The position numbers were made by a program, and so were the translations under genes. A stretch of DNA of 64,000 nt from Diphasiastrum complanatum (Eukaryota > Streptophyta > Lycopodiopsida > Lycopodiales > Lycopodiaceae): positions 53,609,538 to 53,673,537 of the forward strand of contig CM055103.1 in the NCBI GenBank assembly GCA_029204225.1, read 5' to 3'. The notes under the pieces are model-generated. The model was not told where the DNA came from. It saw nothing but the letters and a program-made list of their open reading frames with translations, and ran no database searches. Of the stretch, positions 21,466 to 33,429 are shown one piece after another. How positions within the stretch are numbered: the stretch's first letter is position 1; the number at the start of each line of letters is the position of its first letter.

Positions 21466-22560
21466 CCTGCTGGGGTACTATGACTATTGGCGACACCCAT
21501 TCAGTATGCTCGATTTCATAAAGAAAATCAGCATCTAACAACTTCTGCAACTCTTGCTTGATCAGCTCTGTATAATTCAGGTTGTAGCGATAGTAACGAC
21601 TCACCTTGGGGACTGCTCCATCCACCAAGGGTATAGTATGCTGGACTACGGTTGGAGGGATACCCTTCAGATTACTATAATTCCAAGCAAAACAATCCTT
21701 GTATTCCACCAATAACGAATGTAGTCTTGTGAATTGAGTGGCCGTTAATTGCTCTTCCACATGCACTATCTTTTCTTCTTCACCTGGCTCGACTAGATTC
21801 ATCGGTTGTGTTCGTGCAGGTCCTTCGAAGTCTTGCTCTGCTGGTTCCTAACTTTGATCAGGTTCTCGTTGAGCTTGCGATATCATAATTACTACATTGT
21901 CTAAGGTATAGTTCTTGAAAGGTCTCAAGCATCTCGTGAACTGGCGTTCGACGAGATTCCTCCTTCAGCATATTGATCTTAGCTCGACTCGTAATCTTTG
22001 GATTATCAGTCATCTGTGAAGAAGATGACGTTGCATCTGGGTTTATTCAGACTGACTTCAAGGGATCCAACACCTTATTTTTTTCGTTTCTGCTCACATA
22101 GTTGGGTTCATCCTTGTTGTCTTTCTTCAGTAGTGGTGTGACATTTGCTTCATGGTTGCGAATATCCACATCCACTGTGACTATGGCCTCCTCTGGTAGA
22201 TGGCTCCATCGGATCACCTAGTTGTAACGTTGTCTCAACTGGTTCTTCTTGTTGGCAGGTGCCTTGGGTGGATCTATCTTGGAAACTTTTGCCATTGCAG
22301 ATTTCTGTGGTGGCTGAGCTGGTACTTTCTTCATTCCATAGCGATCTGGGTCCATAGCTCATCTGTCAGCTCAGTCTCCTAGTTATAAGTAAAAGCATGT
22401 TGCCAAGGGACTAAATCATCGTCCACTGGGTTCTCAATAGCTTTTGCTGACATCCATGGTGTGATCATATTCACCCCAAATGTAATTGGTGTGTCCATTG
22501 TATAGAACTTGGGTGATGAGGTGTTGGGTTCAAGATCTAATTCATATTGACATGCTTGCC
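21466..22560 (-). pseudogene. Gypsy pol: linker and RT N-terminus (minus)
   Basis: On the minus strand 21802-21460 reads LLVEYKDCFAWNYSNLKGI, PPTVVQHTIPLVDGAVPK and WVSPIVIVPQQ, the RT start of Gypsy elements. Upstream frames (22567-22150, MDTPITFGVNMITPWMSAK) are the charged linker between protease and RT. RT stops exactly where the next RT block would begin. The missing block lies on the plus strand next door, so the element was broken by an inversion. Confidence 0.8.
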
Positions 22561-23081
22561 CAGCCATGTAGTAGATGATCTGTCATCAGCTTTTGGTGCA
22601 ATAGGTTTCACCGCCCATGTGGTTGGATCAACCTTTACAGCCTGCTCTCTATTTTCGACGGTGAGCTTTTCGGTTTTCCAATTGTGAACCCTTGCGTAGT
22701 CCTCAACCACGGTCTCCCTAGTAAAATGCGGTCAGCAGCAAGGGACTCTGGCATGTCCATTACCACAAAAGTGATCACGAACTACATTCCCACTATTTTT
22801 ATAGGGATGTCATCAACTACACCTTTTGGTTTTACACAGGATTGATCTGCTAGCTTGATGACGAACGACACCTCTTCTTGAAGCAATGGATTTTTACCCA
22901 CCGCTTTTCAGCTCTAACATTAACATGGGTCTCGCCCTACACGCTTACACCACCTGGGACGTGCCGAAGTCATGTTTCCACATCTTGTACCAGGGTACCA
23001 CTTACAAGGTATGGATTAACGTAGATTCCATGGTCACAGTGGGCATAGTGTCCGGAAATCGTCAACCTATCTCGTTTATGT
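22560..23081 (-). pseudogene. Gypsy aspartic protease region (minus)
   Basis: The minus strand reads VIKLADQSCVKPKGVVDDI, then FVVMDMPESLAADRILLGR and PWLRTTQGF. These are the C-terminal beta strands of retroviral-type protease in plant Gypsy elements. The active-site D[ST]G should lie upstream (toward 23,000) but I do not see it intact. Stops are present. The segment ends at about 23081, where Copia-F begins. Confidence 0.65.
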
Positions 23082-23460
23082 AAGAATAACAGATGGAAAG
23101 ATCATCATTGTAGTTGTGTATGTGGATGACACTTGATATTTTGCAAAAGTGAAAAGCTTATTGCCAAGGTGAAGTACGACACTGGGCAAAACAAGAAGTG
23201 AGCCTCTAATTTTGCAGATGGATAATACATCTACAATACATCTGACAAAGGATCCCGTGTTTCATTCAAGGACGAAACACATCGCAATCAAGTATCACTT
23301 GATAAGGGATCTAATCGGGAAGAAGATGCTGAAGACTACCTTCATTGGAACAAAGGAGATGGTGGCTGACATTTTCACAAAGGTCTTAGACAAAGGTCTG
23401 TTCGAGAACAGAGGAGCAGTCGTGGAGTCATCAAGCTACCACGCTTTGAGAGGGAGCTGA
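23082..23460 (+). pseudogene. Copia-F RT YVDD joined to RNase H
   Basis: VRITDGKIIIVVVYVDDT carries the catalytic box and is followed by a stop. About 45 bases later the sequence is already in late RNase H (SEPLILQMDN, TIHLTKDPVFHS, KHIAIKYHLIRDLIG, VADIFTKVLDKGLF) and ends with a natural stop at 23460. Roughly 230 codons of RT/RNase H are missing compared with Copia-E. Confidence 0.85.
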
Positions 23461-23805
23461 AAAAACAAAATGCTTCTATTACCAAAGCTTTGCTAGCTTT
23501 CAGCCCTCAGTCTGTGATGGAAAGACACGAAGCAAAAATGTTCGCGGACATCATGAAAAGACACGAAGCAAAAATATTCACAAACACCCTGACGAAAAGA
23601 CACGAACGCAAAAAATTTGCGAAAGAAATTTTTTCGTGATACAGCAGGAGAAAGTCAGATGACGCGAAAGTCAAATGGCTCGAAGCGACACGAAAATCTT
23701 CGCGACACTTTTTCAACCTTCACGCTCCAAAAGATTAAGAAGATCATGCAAGTACCAAGAAGTACAAAAATCCCTGATCTAATACGATGATGTCAATGAA
23801 AGAGT

Positions 23806-24059
23806 GTTAGAACATGCCTAATCCACCTCTCTTGTAATCTGTGATTCGTTATAGATTGTTTAGTCTATTTGATCTGGTGTGCTGCTCTGAATGTATAAGA
23901 TACATATAGTAGGAGATAGATACACACACATACAGACTACAAAATAGAAGTCCGCATGCAAGCGAGACCAGTTTTGTAAGCAAGATCCATAGAGATCCAA
24001 GAATTCTGCTAGTAAGCGAGACATTACTCGTGGGAGAGCGCAACTTCTCTCATGCCAAC
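23806..24059 (+). repeat. Probable Copia-F 3' LTR
   Basis: The segment starts TGTTAG after a purine stretch and ends AACA, giving imperfect TGTT...AACA ends. It aligns with 17170-17505 in reverse. Flanking duplication cannot be tested because the 5' LTR is missing. Confidence 0.5.
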
Positions 24060-24480
24060 ACGTTATGTGGGTTTGTCATACAACGCACAAAAAACAAGAG
24101 GATCAATAGATGATACTATAGCTATTATGCACATATCACTCTTATTTTAGTCTGATCTTGAATGAATTATCGTCTGCCATCACGTGTGTATCTTATTCAC
24201 TCATTTATCAATTTCGCACACTAGTTCACTTTTTGTTGAATGTTGCGTTAATCTAATACGTAGATCAGCAGTGTCTGTCTACATTCTGGAGGATTGTAGG
24301 AATGATATAGCCGACAATGACCAACAATCATATCTGAAATCCATCCGAATTATTTTCGTTCACGATTAATATGATTTCGCTGCAGCAATGTCAATATCAG
24401 GGCTTGTTCAAGTTTCTTTTTGTTTTGTCCAGTTTTGCTTCGTTTCGTTTCATTTCGTTTGACAACCTGATTGAAATTTG
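24060..24480. other. No gene seen
   Basis: AT-rich flank to the right of Copia-F. Short open frames have no recognisable content. Confidence 0.5.
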
Positions 24481-24509
24481 CAATTAGCGTTACACACATT
24501 TTTTGCTTC

Positions 24510-25010
24510 AAAGCCAAGAAGAGGGTCAAGCCTCCACATCTCGAGGCTCGCGATCCATTTCTGCTAGTCGTGCATTCCGACGCCCAAAGTCTGTGGAGGA
24601 GAAAATCAACGAATTCTTATCTAAATATCCCCAAAAGTCTTCAAGAGGTGCGGTTTTGTAGTTGGTAAGTCAATTTTGATCAAGCCGTTTTTAGCTGTGG
24701 AGCAGTGTATCAGGTTTTTCATCGAGGAGATACACTTCAACTGCCTATTCTGGATAAATCAAGTCAATTTGCTGTATCATATTGCATCGGATATGTAGAT
24801 TCCAATGATAGCAAGGTGCAGATCATTTCGTTTGGACCATGGAAGATCTCACAGGTTTACTTGGAGGGATATTGGCATGCGTAGTCATGTGAGGGACTTG
24901 ATGGTGGCTTTGGAGTTCACATCTCAATGTATTCTCAGAGAGTGGTTTGGAACCATTCATAGGAGTAGCTTGGAGCTAGCTTGGGGGAATACGATGATCT
25001 TGTTGAGTTG
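24510..25010 (+). pseudogene. Coding-like remnant, possibly hAT transposase N-terminal part
   Basis: One plus frame (about 24516-24657) reads SQEEGQASTSRGSRSISAS and PKSVEEKINEFLSKYPQKS and ends in a stop. About 40 bases on, another frame reads CIRFFIEEIHFNCLFWINQ. The latter resembles in shape the RFF...FN segment that opens the DUF659 region of plant hAT transposases. Further frames to 25010 are scrambled. The match is from memory and weak. A hAT C-terminus at 27.1-27.5 kb on the other strand makes it plausible. Confidence 0.25.
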
Positions 25011-27056
25011 ATCACTTTTGTTTTTTACAACAATGAAATTCGAGCTCAAACAAAACAGTTACAGAAGTTTAAACTTTGATAAAAGAAAATAAAACATGCA
25101 ATAACTTAGAAGTGGTGCCCTAACAAAAATTACAAATTGGGTTGAGTTAATCTTGAATTTCTTGAAATATTTACCCATCAAAAATTTTAAAAACTGTTGA
25201 AATTTTTGAGAATGTTGTCAATTTTTTAATAGGTTTTCACATGGTTCAATTGTGCGCTTGAAGGAAAAGTTGAAAAACTGAAACTGCTTGCAAATTATGT
25301 TTTTTGCAGGGGGTCAGTACGATTGTGAGGGCATTGCAATTGACGAGGTTAGCGAAGCAAGAGGCGGTTGTGATCAGGGATGGCACTGGGAGATCTAGTA
25401 GGGATAGCACTGCAGGATGACATATGGGATGATCATCAGGGGGCAACTATTTCAGATTGGACTTGAGTCATTGGCATGGACAAGAATTACAAGTGGGATT
25501 CATGATGGAATTAGGACGCTGCAAACGCAAATGGGCAAAGCGTAAAGCTTTGAGAGCGCTCTAGGTTGGTGGAGATCGCAGGGTATGTGATCGGAGGGCA
25601 AACACTATGGTGAGTGTTTTGGCTAGCGATCTACTATAGGGGACACTGATGACGAGGACTTCATGGTGTGCTCATTTGGGAGTACATGATGACATTACAA
25701 TAGGGGGCCAGTTTTGGACATTGGCATCAATGGGGAGGCATCTACCATCACAGGCGTGGATAAGGTACCTATAGCTTTCATGCATTTGGCTGTATTTGCA
25801 GGAGTCTAGGCTTGGCACAAGTGCTAGAATTTTCGTGCCCGTTTAGATTCTAGAAGTCTCCAGATGCCACATAATTCGATTGAAAGCGAATGCAAGAACA
25901 AGTGTAGCATGTTAAGAGACTTATTGAATTAAATTATTGTTAGAATAAAAAGGTCAAAAGTCAAAACAAAAAAATCCTAAGTTGACATTCAAACCTCAAA
26001 TTCCCTATAGTGCATGGCGAGTCGTGATGTTACAATAAGCAACAAATCCACTCCTTGTTTAATAGCAAACCTGCAAGCATAGATTTAGCAATCTATATCC
26101 AAATATTGAATCAGCCAACATATGATCATGATGACATTAAATTGAACACTATTGAACATTCTCCTAATTTACTTATATTAAACATTCAATATAGCACTAG
26201 ATTTTCAGTCTTATTGTTCCTATTTTACAGCCCTATAGGTCGCCAAAAATGAGGCCAAATTGTGCTTTGTCAATCTCCCATATGAAGATATTTATTGGAA
26301 CTACCAATTGCTGATTTTCGATTACATTGCGGTCAACATACCAGCATGAAATAACACATTTTACAGCCACTTTGTCAGCTTGTACAAATTATTTTGCAGC
26401 CCATTTCAAGGCCATGTGAATCACTGGTATTTGAGAAATCTATCAGCCTTGACTATGCTAATTCTATAATCATCGCTCCCTGCATAACGAGCACTAAAAA
26501 ATACAGCCAACATCCAAAATACAGCCAACCAATATTAGATTAATCGAGCACTTTATAAACAGATTGTCGAATCTTTCAAGTGTAACCGACCCAAAATTGA
26601 CATTGAGAAGCAAGCGGTTTAACCTTCTAAGTGTTGTCGGCCCAAACTTGGCAAACAAAAGCATAAGAACATTGTTTTAAAACATTTATTATGCATCTAC
26701 AAGCCTTCTAAGTTGCACACAACTGCTATTTTACTTGCTTCACCAAAGGCATTATAAAATTCCCATTTTAGGGCCTGCAAAAGAACTACATTTCTTTAAC
26801 AAGAAAACTCTTCTGTACAACCATTGATCTAACTTGCAATATTATAACAGCATAATGTTTTTTCTTGTATTTGTGGGGTATAGTTGTCCTTTTAATGCAG
26901 CCATCATATACATGCTAAACAATTTTTACTAGGTTTTGGCTTTCAACTACTTTTCTAAGACTAGGAAATGTGAAATCGCTATACAAAAATCTTTATATAT
27001 AATATGCAACAAACAAAAATCTGCATTCACAAAACATTGAGAGATATGTCAAGGGG
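25011..27056. other. No gene seen; possible decayed sequence
   Basis: 25,240-25,800 is unusually G-rich compared with its surroundings and might be old coding or element sequence, but no frame could be followed. 25,860-27,056 is AT-rich with no recognisable feature. Confidence 0.45.
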
Positions 27057-27483
27057 AATCCTCGTCTTCGAACAGGCCTACATCTGCAATGAGATCCTCA
27101 TTGTCATCAATCATCATGTCCTCCGACATTAAGAACTCTTTAACCCCCTACTTTGCGACATTGCAATCAATTCGCACATCATCTGGCCAATTCTTGAGGA
27201 TGAGCACCAAATTGTCGAGGTTCGAAATGCCAAGTCGGCATCGCCGCAAGCTAGTGATAATTCTAGCAATGCTGAATATGCACTCCGTCTCAATTTGTGA
27301 GCCCACAATCCCCAAAATCTGTCTTGCAAGGAAAGCCACATTGGGGAATTGCACTTGGTGGACCTTCCACCACCCCAAAGCACACTTGCACTCGGCAGGA
27401 TTTACAATAAGCCGGCGATACATGAATAATTTAGATTTGAGAGTGACATATGGAACATTGCATAGTCTGAGGACATGTGACAT
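27057..27483 (-). pseudogene. hAT transposase C-terminal dimerisation domain
   Basis: The minus strand from 27483 shows CKCALGWWKVHQVQFPNVA, FLARQILGIVGSQIETE and IFSIARIITSLRRCRLG. This is the hAT family C-terminal dimerisation region (W-W...P...A...IL.I..SQ...E..FS), which lets transposase subunits assemble. It stops after NVAK (27148) and continues in the same frame as an acidic tail (DMMIDDNEDLIADVG) to about 27057. The catalytic part is not found on this strand, and the upstream minus sequence is degenerate. A remnant of a cut-and-paste DNA transposon or of a domesticated relative. Confidence 0.8.
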
Positions 27484-27861
27484 CTACTTCAACGTTGGGC
27501 TCATTCAATACATAAAAGCCCCATGTTGTAGAGTTCCTATTATAGGGTGCCCAATTTTTTTTATTTTTTTGCAAGTGGATGAGATATTCTCTCCACAATG
27601 CCTCGTAATCATAGCAGTACTATGGGCAAAAGGCAGTGCTTTTACTTCAAATTCTGTGTATTATTTCAGATCAGATCTAAAAGAATAGCCTCCTGAATTT
27701 CTAATGTGGACCCCTTTAGTTTCCTTCTTCCATGAAATAAGCTGGGTAGATTTACTTGAAATCACCAAAGATTTCTTTTGAGATCAACTATGGACTGTAA
27801 ATTTTATCTGATCAGAGAAAAGAATGTACGTTTGGGCCCTGATTTGTTCGTTTGTTGCTAT

Positions 27862-28480
27862 AGATGGTGGAAGGAGTCGAAGAAGCACTTGGGTTTGGAA
27901 GAGGTGCAAGCAGGTTATATGCTACCATTGATCTTGGGGGCGCACGACACCCATCACCACGCTTGATAACCCGTGAGCCAATCAATCATGTCTGGAATGA
28001 AACCATCCACATCTACTATGCACACATAGTTGCAAATGTAACAATAAGTGTGAAGGATGATCACCTAGTTGGGGCAGCTTTGATTGGCAGAGCCAATATA
28101 CCTGGGCATGAGATTCTGAGGGGAGAATTTATAAAAGGCTAGTATGATCTTTACCATGACAACTCGAAAAAAACTAAAACGAAATTCCAGGGTTCTAGTC
28201 ATGCTGCAATAATGTGATGTAACAAGGGATTCGTATTGGGGGGCTGGATTAGGAGCTGGGTTTGAGGGTGCTCCCTATTCTTACTATAAAATGCACAAGG
28301 GTTGCAAGGTTACCCTATATTAGGATGCACATATGGTGGATAGTTTTCTTCCCCCCATCTACCTGGAAGGGGGAGCTCTCAAGTAGCCAACAAAGTGCTG
28401 GGAAGATGTGTTTGAAGCAATTAATGGTGCAAACGTGCAAACAATCTGATCTACATCCCTGGGTGGTCTCTAGTGTGCAC
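27862..28480 (+). pseudogene. Phospholipase D (alpha type) pseudogene: C2 domain and start of catalytic region
   Basis: Plant PLD-alpha cleaves phosphatidylcholine to phosphatidic acid. Its N-terminal C2 domain binds membranes with calcium. 27864-28139 reads SRLYATIDLGGARHPSPR, REPINHVWNETIHIYYAH and VTISVKDDHLVGAALIGRA, a clear C2 match. After a stop at 28141 the similarity goes on across small lesions (APYSYYKMHKGCKVTLY, KCWEDVFEAINGA, then IYIPGWS at about 28450), the order seen before the first HKD motif. The HKD motifs themselves are absent. Several stops and the missing three quarters of the enzyme make it a dead fragment. No intron interrupts it. Confidence 0.85.
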
Positions 28481-28539
28481 GAAGGGCCCCACCCTCATCC
28501 AACAGAGCGATAGAGAAACTTTCTTTTCCAACTTTTTAG

Positions 28540-29089
28540 CTGGCTGGATGATGAGGGTGGAGGCCCTGCCTGTCTGTACGTCTCCACTGCACATGCCAGA
28601 TTCATTGGAATTTGAAGCACACTATGGAGCAACCATCCAACCAAGTAGAAGCAACCAATCAACTCTAGAAGCTTCACCCCCAAGCCAAGGAACAAGAGGC
28701 ATGAATGTAGAGTGAAACCCTGGCAATGAATCAATGATCACAATGAGGAGTAGGGCGAGTTTGGCCTCAATATATAGAGCCAAAAGCAACCTGAGCACAT
28801 AGCCATGCCTAGACCTAAGTTCCCTATACATAGATTCACCTAGAATAGAGTCCTAAGCATGGACCACCTATTCATAGAATTGCTATTGATAACTCTACAC
28901 ATGCATACACTGTCTCATACCTTGTCTAAACTCCATTTAGTGTGTTCTGGGCCTCACAAGGATATTAGTTACTTTCAAGTCACATCCAGTATGATGTGGC
29001 ATAACTAACAGCTTGATTTACTGGAGTACCGTCGGTGTATCCAAGACTAGGAGTATACTGAATCCTACTTACTGGCCATGGACATAACA
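28540..29089 (-). repeat. Possible LTR of a minus-strand Gypsy-like element
   Basis: At 29089 the plus strand reads gacataaca followed by ttcttccctcctt. On the minus strand that is a purine-rich tract, then TGTTATGTCC, which looks like a polypurine tract/LTR start. About 310 bases further in, ctctatatattgagg (near 28770) is a good TATA box for such an LTR. The far edge and a second copy were not found, so this is a proposal. Confidence 0.35.
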
Positions 29090-32000
29090 TTCTTCCCTCC
29101 TTAAACTGTTTCTATCCTTAGAAACTCTCTAAACAAGAAAGAATCACAGTTCCTTTAACTTTCAATATTAACCGAGAAAATCAATATCCTTAGTCTGACT
29201 TTCATATCAAACAAGTCCTCAAAGATAAACCTATTTCAAATCGTTAATCTCTGTTCTAGAGTATAACTCAGGTACACCGATTCGAATTCTTACTCAAATA
29301 ATAGATCAAGAATTAATCATCACACTTAAGAATCATTACAATTCCTTATAATCCTCTGACAATAATTAAGTATCTATTTATGATTCGTCAACCAGAAATA
29401 TTGAGATTCATATGATTTGTCAATCATAATTTCCTGAAATCCAAATCATACTTAATCTTTTACAGATTCTTAAACTGAAGTGCAAGATTCAAGTTCTATA
29501 AACAACTGGTAATTAAAGATTGAACGCATACCAAAAATGAAAATCATCTTTAACTACAAAACTTTAGATTACAATCCAGAATCACCTCTAGATATCCAAA
29601 GTCCTGCTGAATATCAATTCAGTTGTTATTCTTGGATTCATTATGATTCGTTATCCATTTGAGCTCTCTGGGATACAATCACTAATAAGCTGAGTCCCTT
29701 CCTTAACTAAGGGATACTCTATCCCAAGAATACTGTATATCCAATGCACACAATTTTAACTGATGTACCGAAATGATTCACTAATCATGCGTCTTACAAG
29801 CAATATAATTCAAAACCATCAGTTCCCAGTAAATCCACATCACACTGATCGTTTTACCAATTAACTTCATCCTGGAGTAATCAACTACTCAAGTTAATTG
29901 TCAATGATTCAGAAATCTCAAATGTCTAGGTGAAGAATTCAATTATACTAGTATAACACCCATTTAGATCCTTACCCAAATCATTTATAAGTTAATCCAT
30001 AAATCTTCTATACAAAGATTTGTTAACTCTGCAGTATCTATCAAAACAATACTTGATCATATGCTTATGTTCACCGACTAGGCTAAGTGCACCAGATAAC
30101 CTTAGTAACTAGGATTACACAGTAGATTCATACAAGGTTAATCGTGCACATATGAGAATAATCTCACTATGACCCAGTACATAAACACATTCTTATCTGA
30201 CAGATTCCTCCAGAACTCACATATCTCACTGAGATCTTGTAACTCAGCTACACAACATTTTCTATTTCTCATGAGTAAATAACATATCCGGGAAATCTCT
30301 GAGACGAATAAAATTCACTCTCAACAGTTTTCCAATCTCACTTACCTCCAATTACATAATTTTTTCCACTAATTAATCCCTCTCTGATCCTATACTTAAA
30401 CTAAGATTAGGTTGATCCAATACAGAACTCTTAGACTTAAATTCTGATTCAAATTCCAAACCTGTTCTAGTTCCAGATTATCCACACAATCCCTAGAGAA
30501 TTTCTCTTATTTTGAAAAGTTCCAATAAGGTATCTTACTTTGAGTCTGTTCGAAATTACTTTCAGACCAAATCTCATTTCTATGCTGCAGTTGGTTCTCT
30601 TCCGAAAACTATGCAACCAACAGATCCCCAAATAGAATTTTATCCCACCACTTCACCCCTCCTTTTAAGAAAATTATAAATTTCCACAGGACTTTTCCTT
30701 CAAATATTTTCACTCTGAGTGATAGAAACTACTATTCCATCGAAATCCATTTATGCAACAAAGATATTCTATGGTTTAAGAAATTGAAACATTTTAACTT
30801 TAGAATTTATCTGAATTCTAAGCCTATTCCTACAAGTAGTAGTTTATATGACATAATAGTCTTTCTGAAGAATAACTTCATGCTGGAAAGAATCATATAA
30901 ATCAGTCTGATATCCTATGTTTGAGAAATTACTAAAAAGTAAAGGATTAATAAGGAAAGCGAGAAATAGATTTGAGGGCCTCTGATTTTGTAAATAATGA
31001 GATACCACATTGGGATCTAGATTAAATCTCAAAATTTCCCAAAATACCCCACATTTGATCGAATGGTTTTCTTCTTTCCCATATCGCGACTAGGTACTAA
31101 AACACACCATTGATCATCAGATCTTTACAGTCCTAGAATTTTCTTTCCAAAACTACTGACGTCTCATACCATCAGCTTTTCCTTCCAGAAAACCCTTAAC
31201 CGCCTTATCTGATATTCTAGAGATCCATTGATCATCTAGCTGTCCTACAATCACTATAGGAAATTATCTCTTGCTCCCAAACACTAGAGAATCCATTTTA
31301 TTTGGATGACTGGCATGCCTATCAGATGGATACCATAATCTACATATGATTATGTGACTTAGACAGAAGAATCAACATGGTTCAATATTACATCCTGATC
31401 CTTTCTGGTTAATGATAAGCTCCAAACCCCTACTGATGCATCAAATCTAGGGACAAGCTTCTGTCAACTAACAGATCCAATGTAATCCACGTACCAGATT
31501 CCACTTCTAAACCTCACAATTGACATCCAAAACTGCGGATAACTCAATGGTTACAAAGATATCAGTTACGAATTCAACTGAATGAATTCTAACCAGGAAA
31601 TTAATAACTAGTATTAAGCAATTATTTATAGGGATTGCCAAAATTCTAACTGCAAAATATATTTCCCGATCACACTTACTACCTCTGATGTCCACTCTTC
31701 TTCCCTCCTTAGAATTTTCAATTCCCTGAAAATCTATTTCAGCTAAGGTACCAAGAAGACGTAATGATATTAGTAAATGTTTTAAAAAAACTAATTACTG
31801 TAGGAAAAAGTCCAAAACAATTTCATTTCTATCCTGTACTTGGGCTGAATATAATTCAACATAGGATTTTACTGGAAATGGAATCCGTTATGTAATTCCT
31901 ATTATTACAAATTTCCAATAAAGTTGGAGTGTTTTTTCTTTTTATTGACTGGTTTGGCATTACTCCGCTAATATTGGCAAAACCTATCCAAACATAGAAT

Positions 32001-33429
32001 ATGAAATTACATGAATGGAAATCCCACCAATAGGATTTCAATAATTTTTGAACCGTATCTTGTTAGATTTACTTACTAGATAAAGAATACTATTGCCACT
32101 CACCCAGTCTGGTTATTTCATATTGTTTGACGATTTTAATTCAAATTTAACGAGTATCTTGCACAAACATTCACTTGACTGATTTCTATCGATCAACATC
32201 GATTAGAAAACTTATTAGACAAGTAATCGATTCCCAATTATTAAATGGAAATTCAACAAAAAAGAAAAAAAATAATCAAATTTTAACTTTCAATCTGGGA
32301 GTTCCCAACTCCAAAGTTAAAAAATGACAACACAGTAAAAATTGTCGGCAATTCATTGCAGTTCCTTCTGTCAATTTTAACTTATCTATCACTAGGAAAT
32401 AATTTAGACTTAATGAAAACACTGTGATCAATTTTTGACTGATAAACTCAGTTTAATCAATTCACCAATCTAAACAGATTTCATAGATAATGAAAAAATG
32501 ACCGAAATTTTGATTTTTTTTGGAAAACTCAAAATTTGCTTTATTTTACGTAATTCAAAAATTCTGACGAAAATACTGTTAGTTTAAAAGACAATCGGAA
32601 TAACTCGAAACACTGTCCGATTCCTAATAATACTAACCCAATGTCAAACTGACATGCAAAGCACACTACATCAGTCATAAACATCATTACGGAATTTTTT
32701 ACGTAAACTTCAGTTTTATAGAATTTGTCAGCCATTAACACTGATTTGTGACCCAACTGTCAGAGCACATGCATATGACCACTCAAATCGATCCTCATGC
32801 ATGTCAGAATCACTATGAGAATCAGCATGCAACTAATCCATGCAAACACAGTACTACAAATTAGGGAAATGACTGGCATGCAATCAGAACAATTCCAAAT
32901 TTTGCTAATTTTACTCACAAAACTTCAAAACTTCAGATGATCATAACTTTGGCTACAAGACACCAAATTGGGTGCTGTAAAGCTCTATACAGAGGGAGAC
33001 CAAGTGAACAAGATGCTTGCCACGTCAGCCTACCACCTAAGTTTCACACATGCGAGATCAGAGCTGCCAGAAATCTGTAGTAGGGCGCACTTCCACAAGA
33101 AGGAATCATGCAAAAACGTGCAAACACCTCCTTAAGCTCAAAATTGAAGCTACCAACAGTCTTAAAGTTAAGAAAACACAGTTTAAACACCCGACCGGAT
33201 CAATCACCACAACACAACGTCAAGTGCTACAAGACAAGACAACAGAATTACTCTCATCAAACTGTATATTCAACTAATAAGTAAGTACAAAGATAAGTTG
33301 CCTAAAAAGCACTCAAGGGGCTAGTAAAAGAAAGATGGCCCGATAACTCTAGAACTAAGAACACGTGGTGCCGTCGAAATAAGAAAGCACTGTACAAGTC
33401 GATCATTGCTATTTTAACTCTCTCCCTCA
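29090..33429 (-). other. AT-rich, C-over-G skewed tract without genes
   Basis: No open frame above about 75 codons and no domain was seen in 4.3 kb. The plus strand is short of G: 29281-29340, for example, has 11 C and 4 G. A steady skew over this length suggests a single unit, perhaps the noncoding interior of a large element read from the minus strand, ending at the LTR-like block at 28540-29089. The right end (about 33,000-33,429) may instead be the 3' LTR of Copia-G. Confidence 0.4.

Larger units (their letters stand above)
23082..24059 (+). mobile_element. Copia-F (plus), internally deleted
   Basis: Copia-F runs from an RT core piece through RNase H and 3' UTR to an LTR ending CCAACA at 24059. 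It is the same family as Copia-E but in opposite orientation. The LTR start is probably TGTTAGAACATGCC at about 23806, after gaaagag. A stretch of RT and early RNase H has been removed. No 5' LTR is present. Confidence 0.75.
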
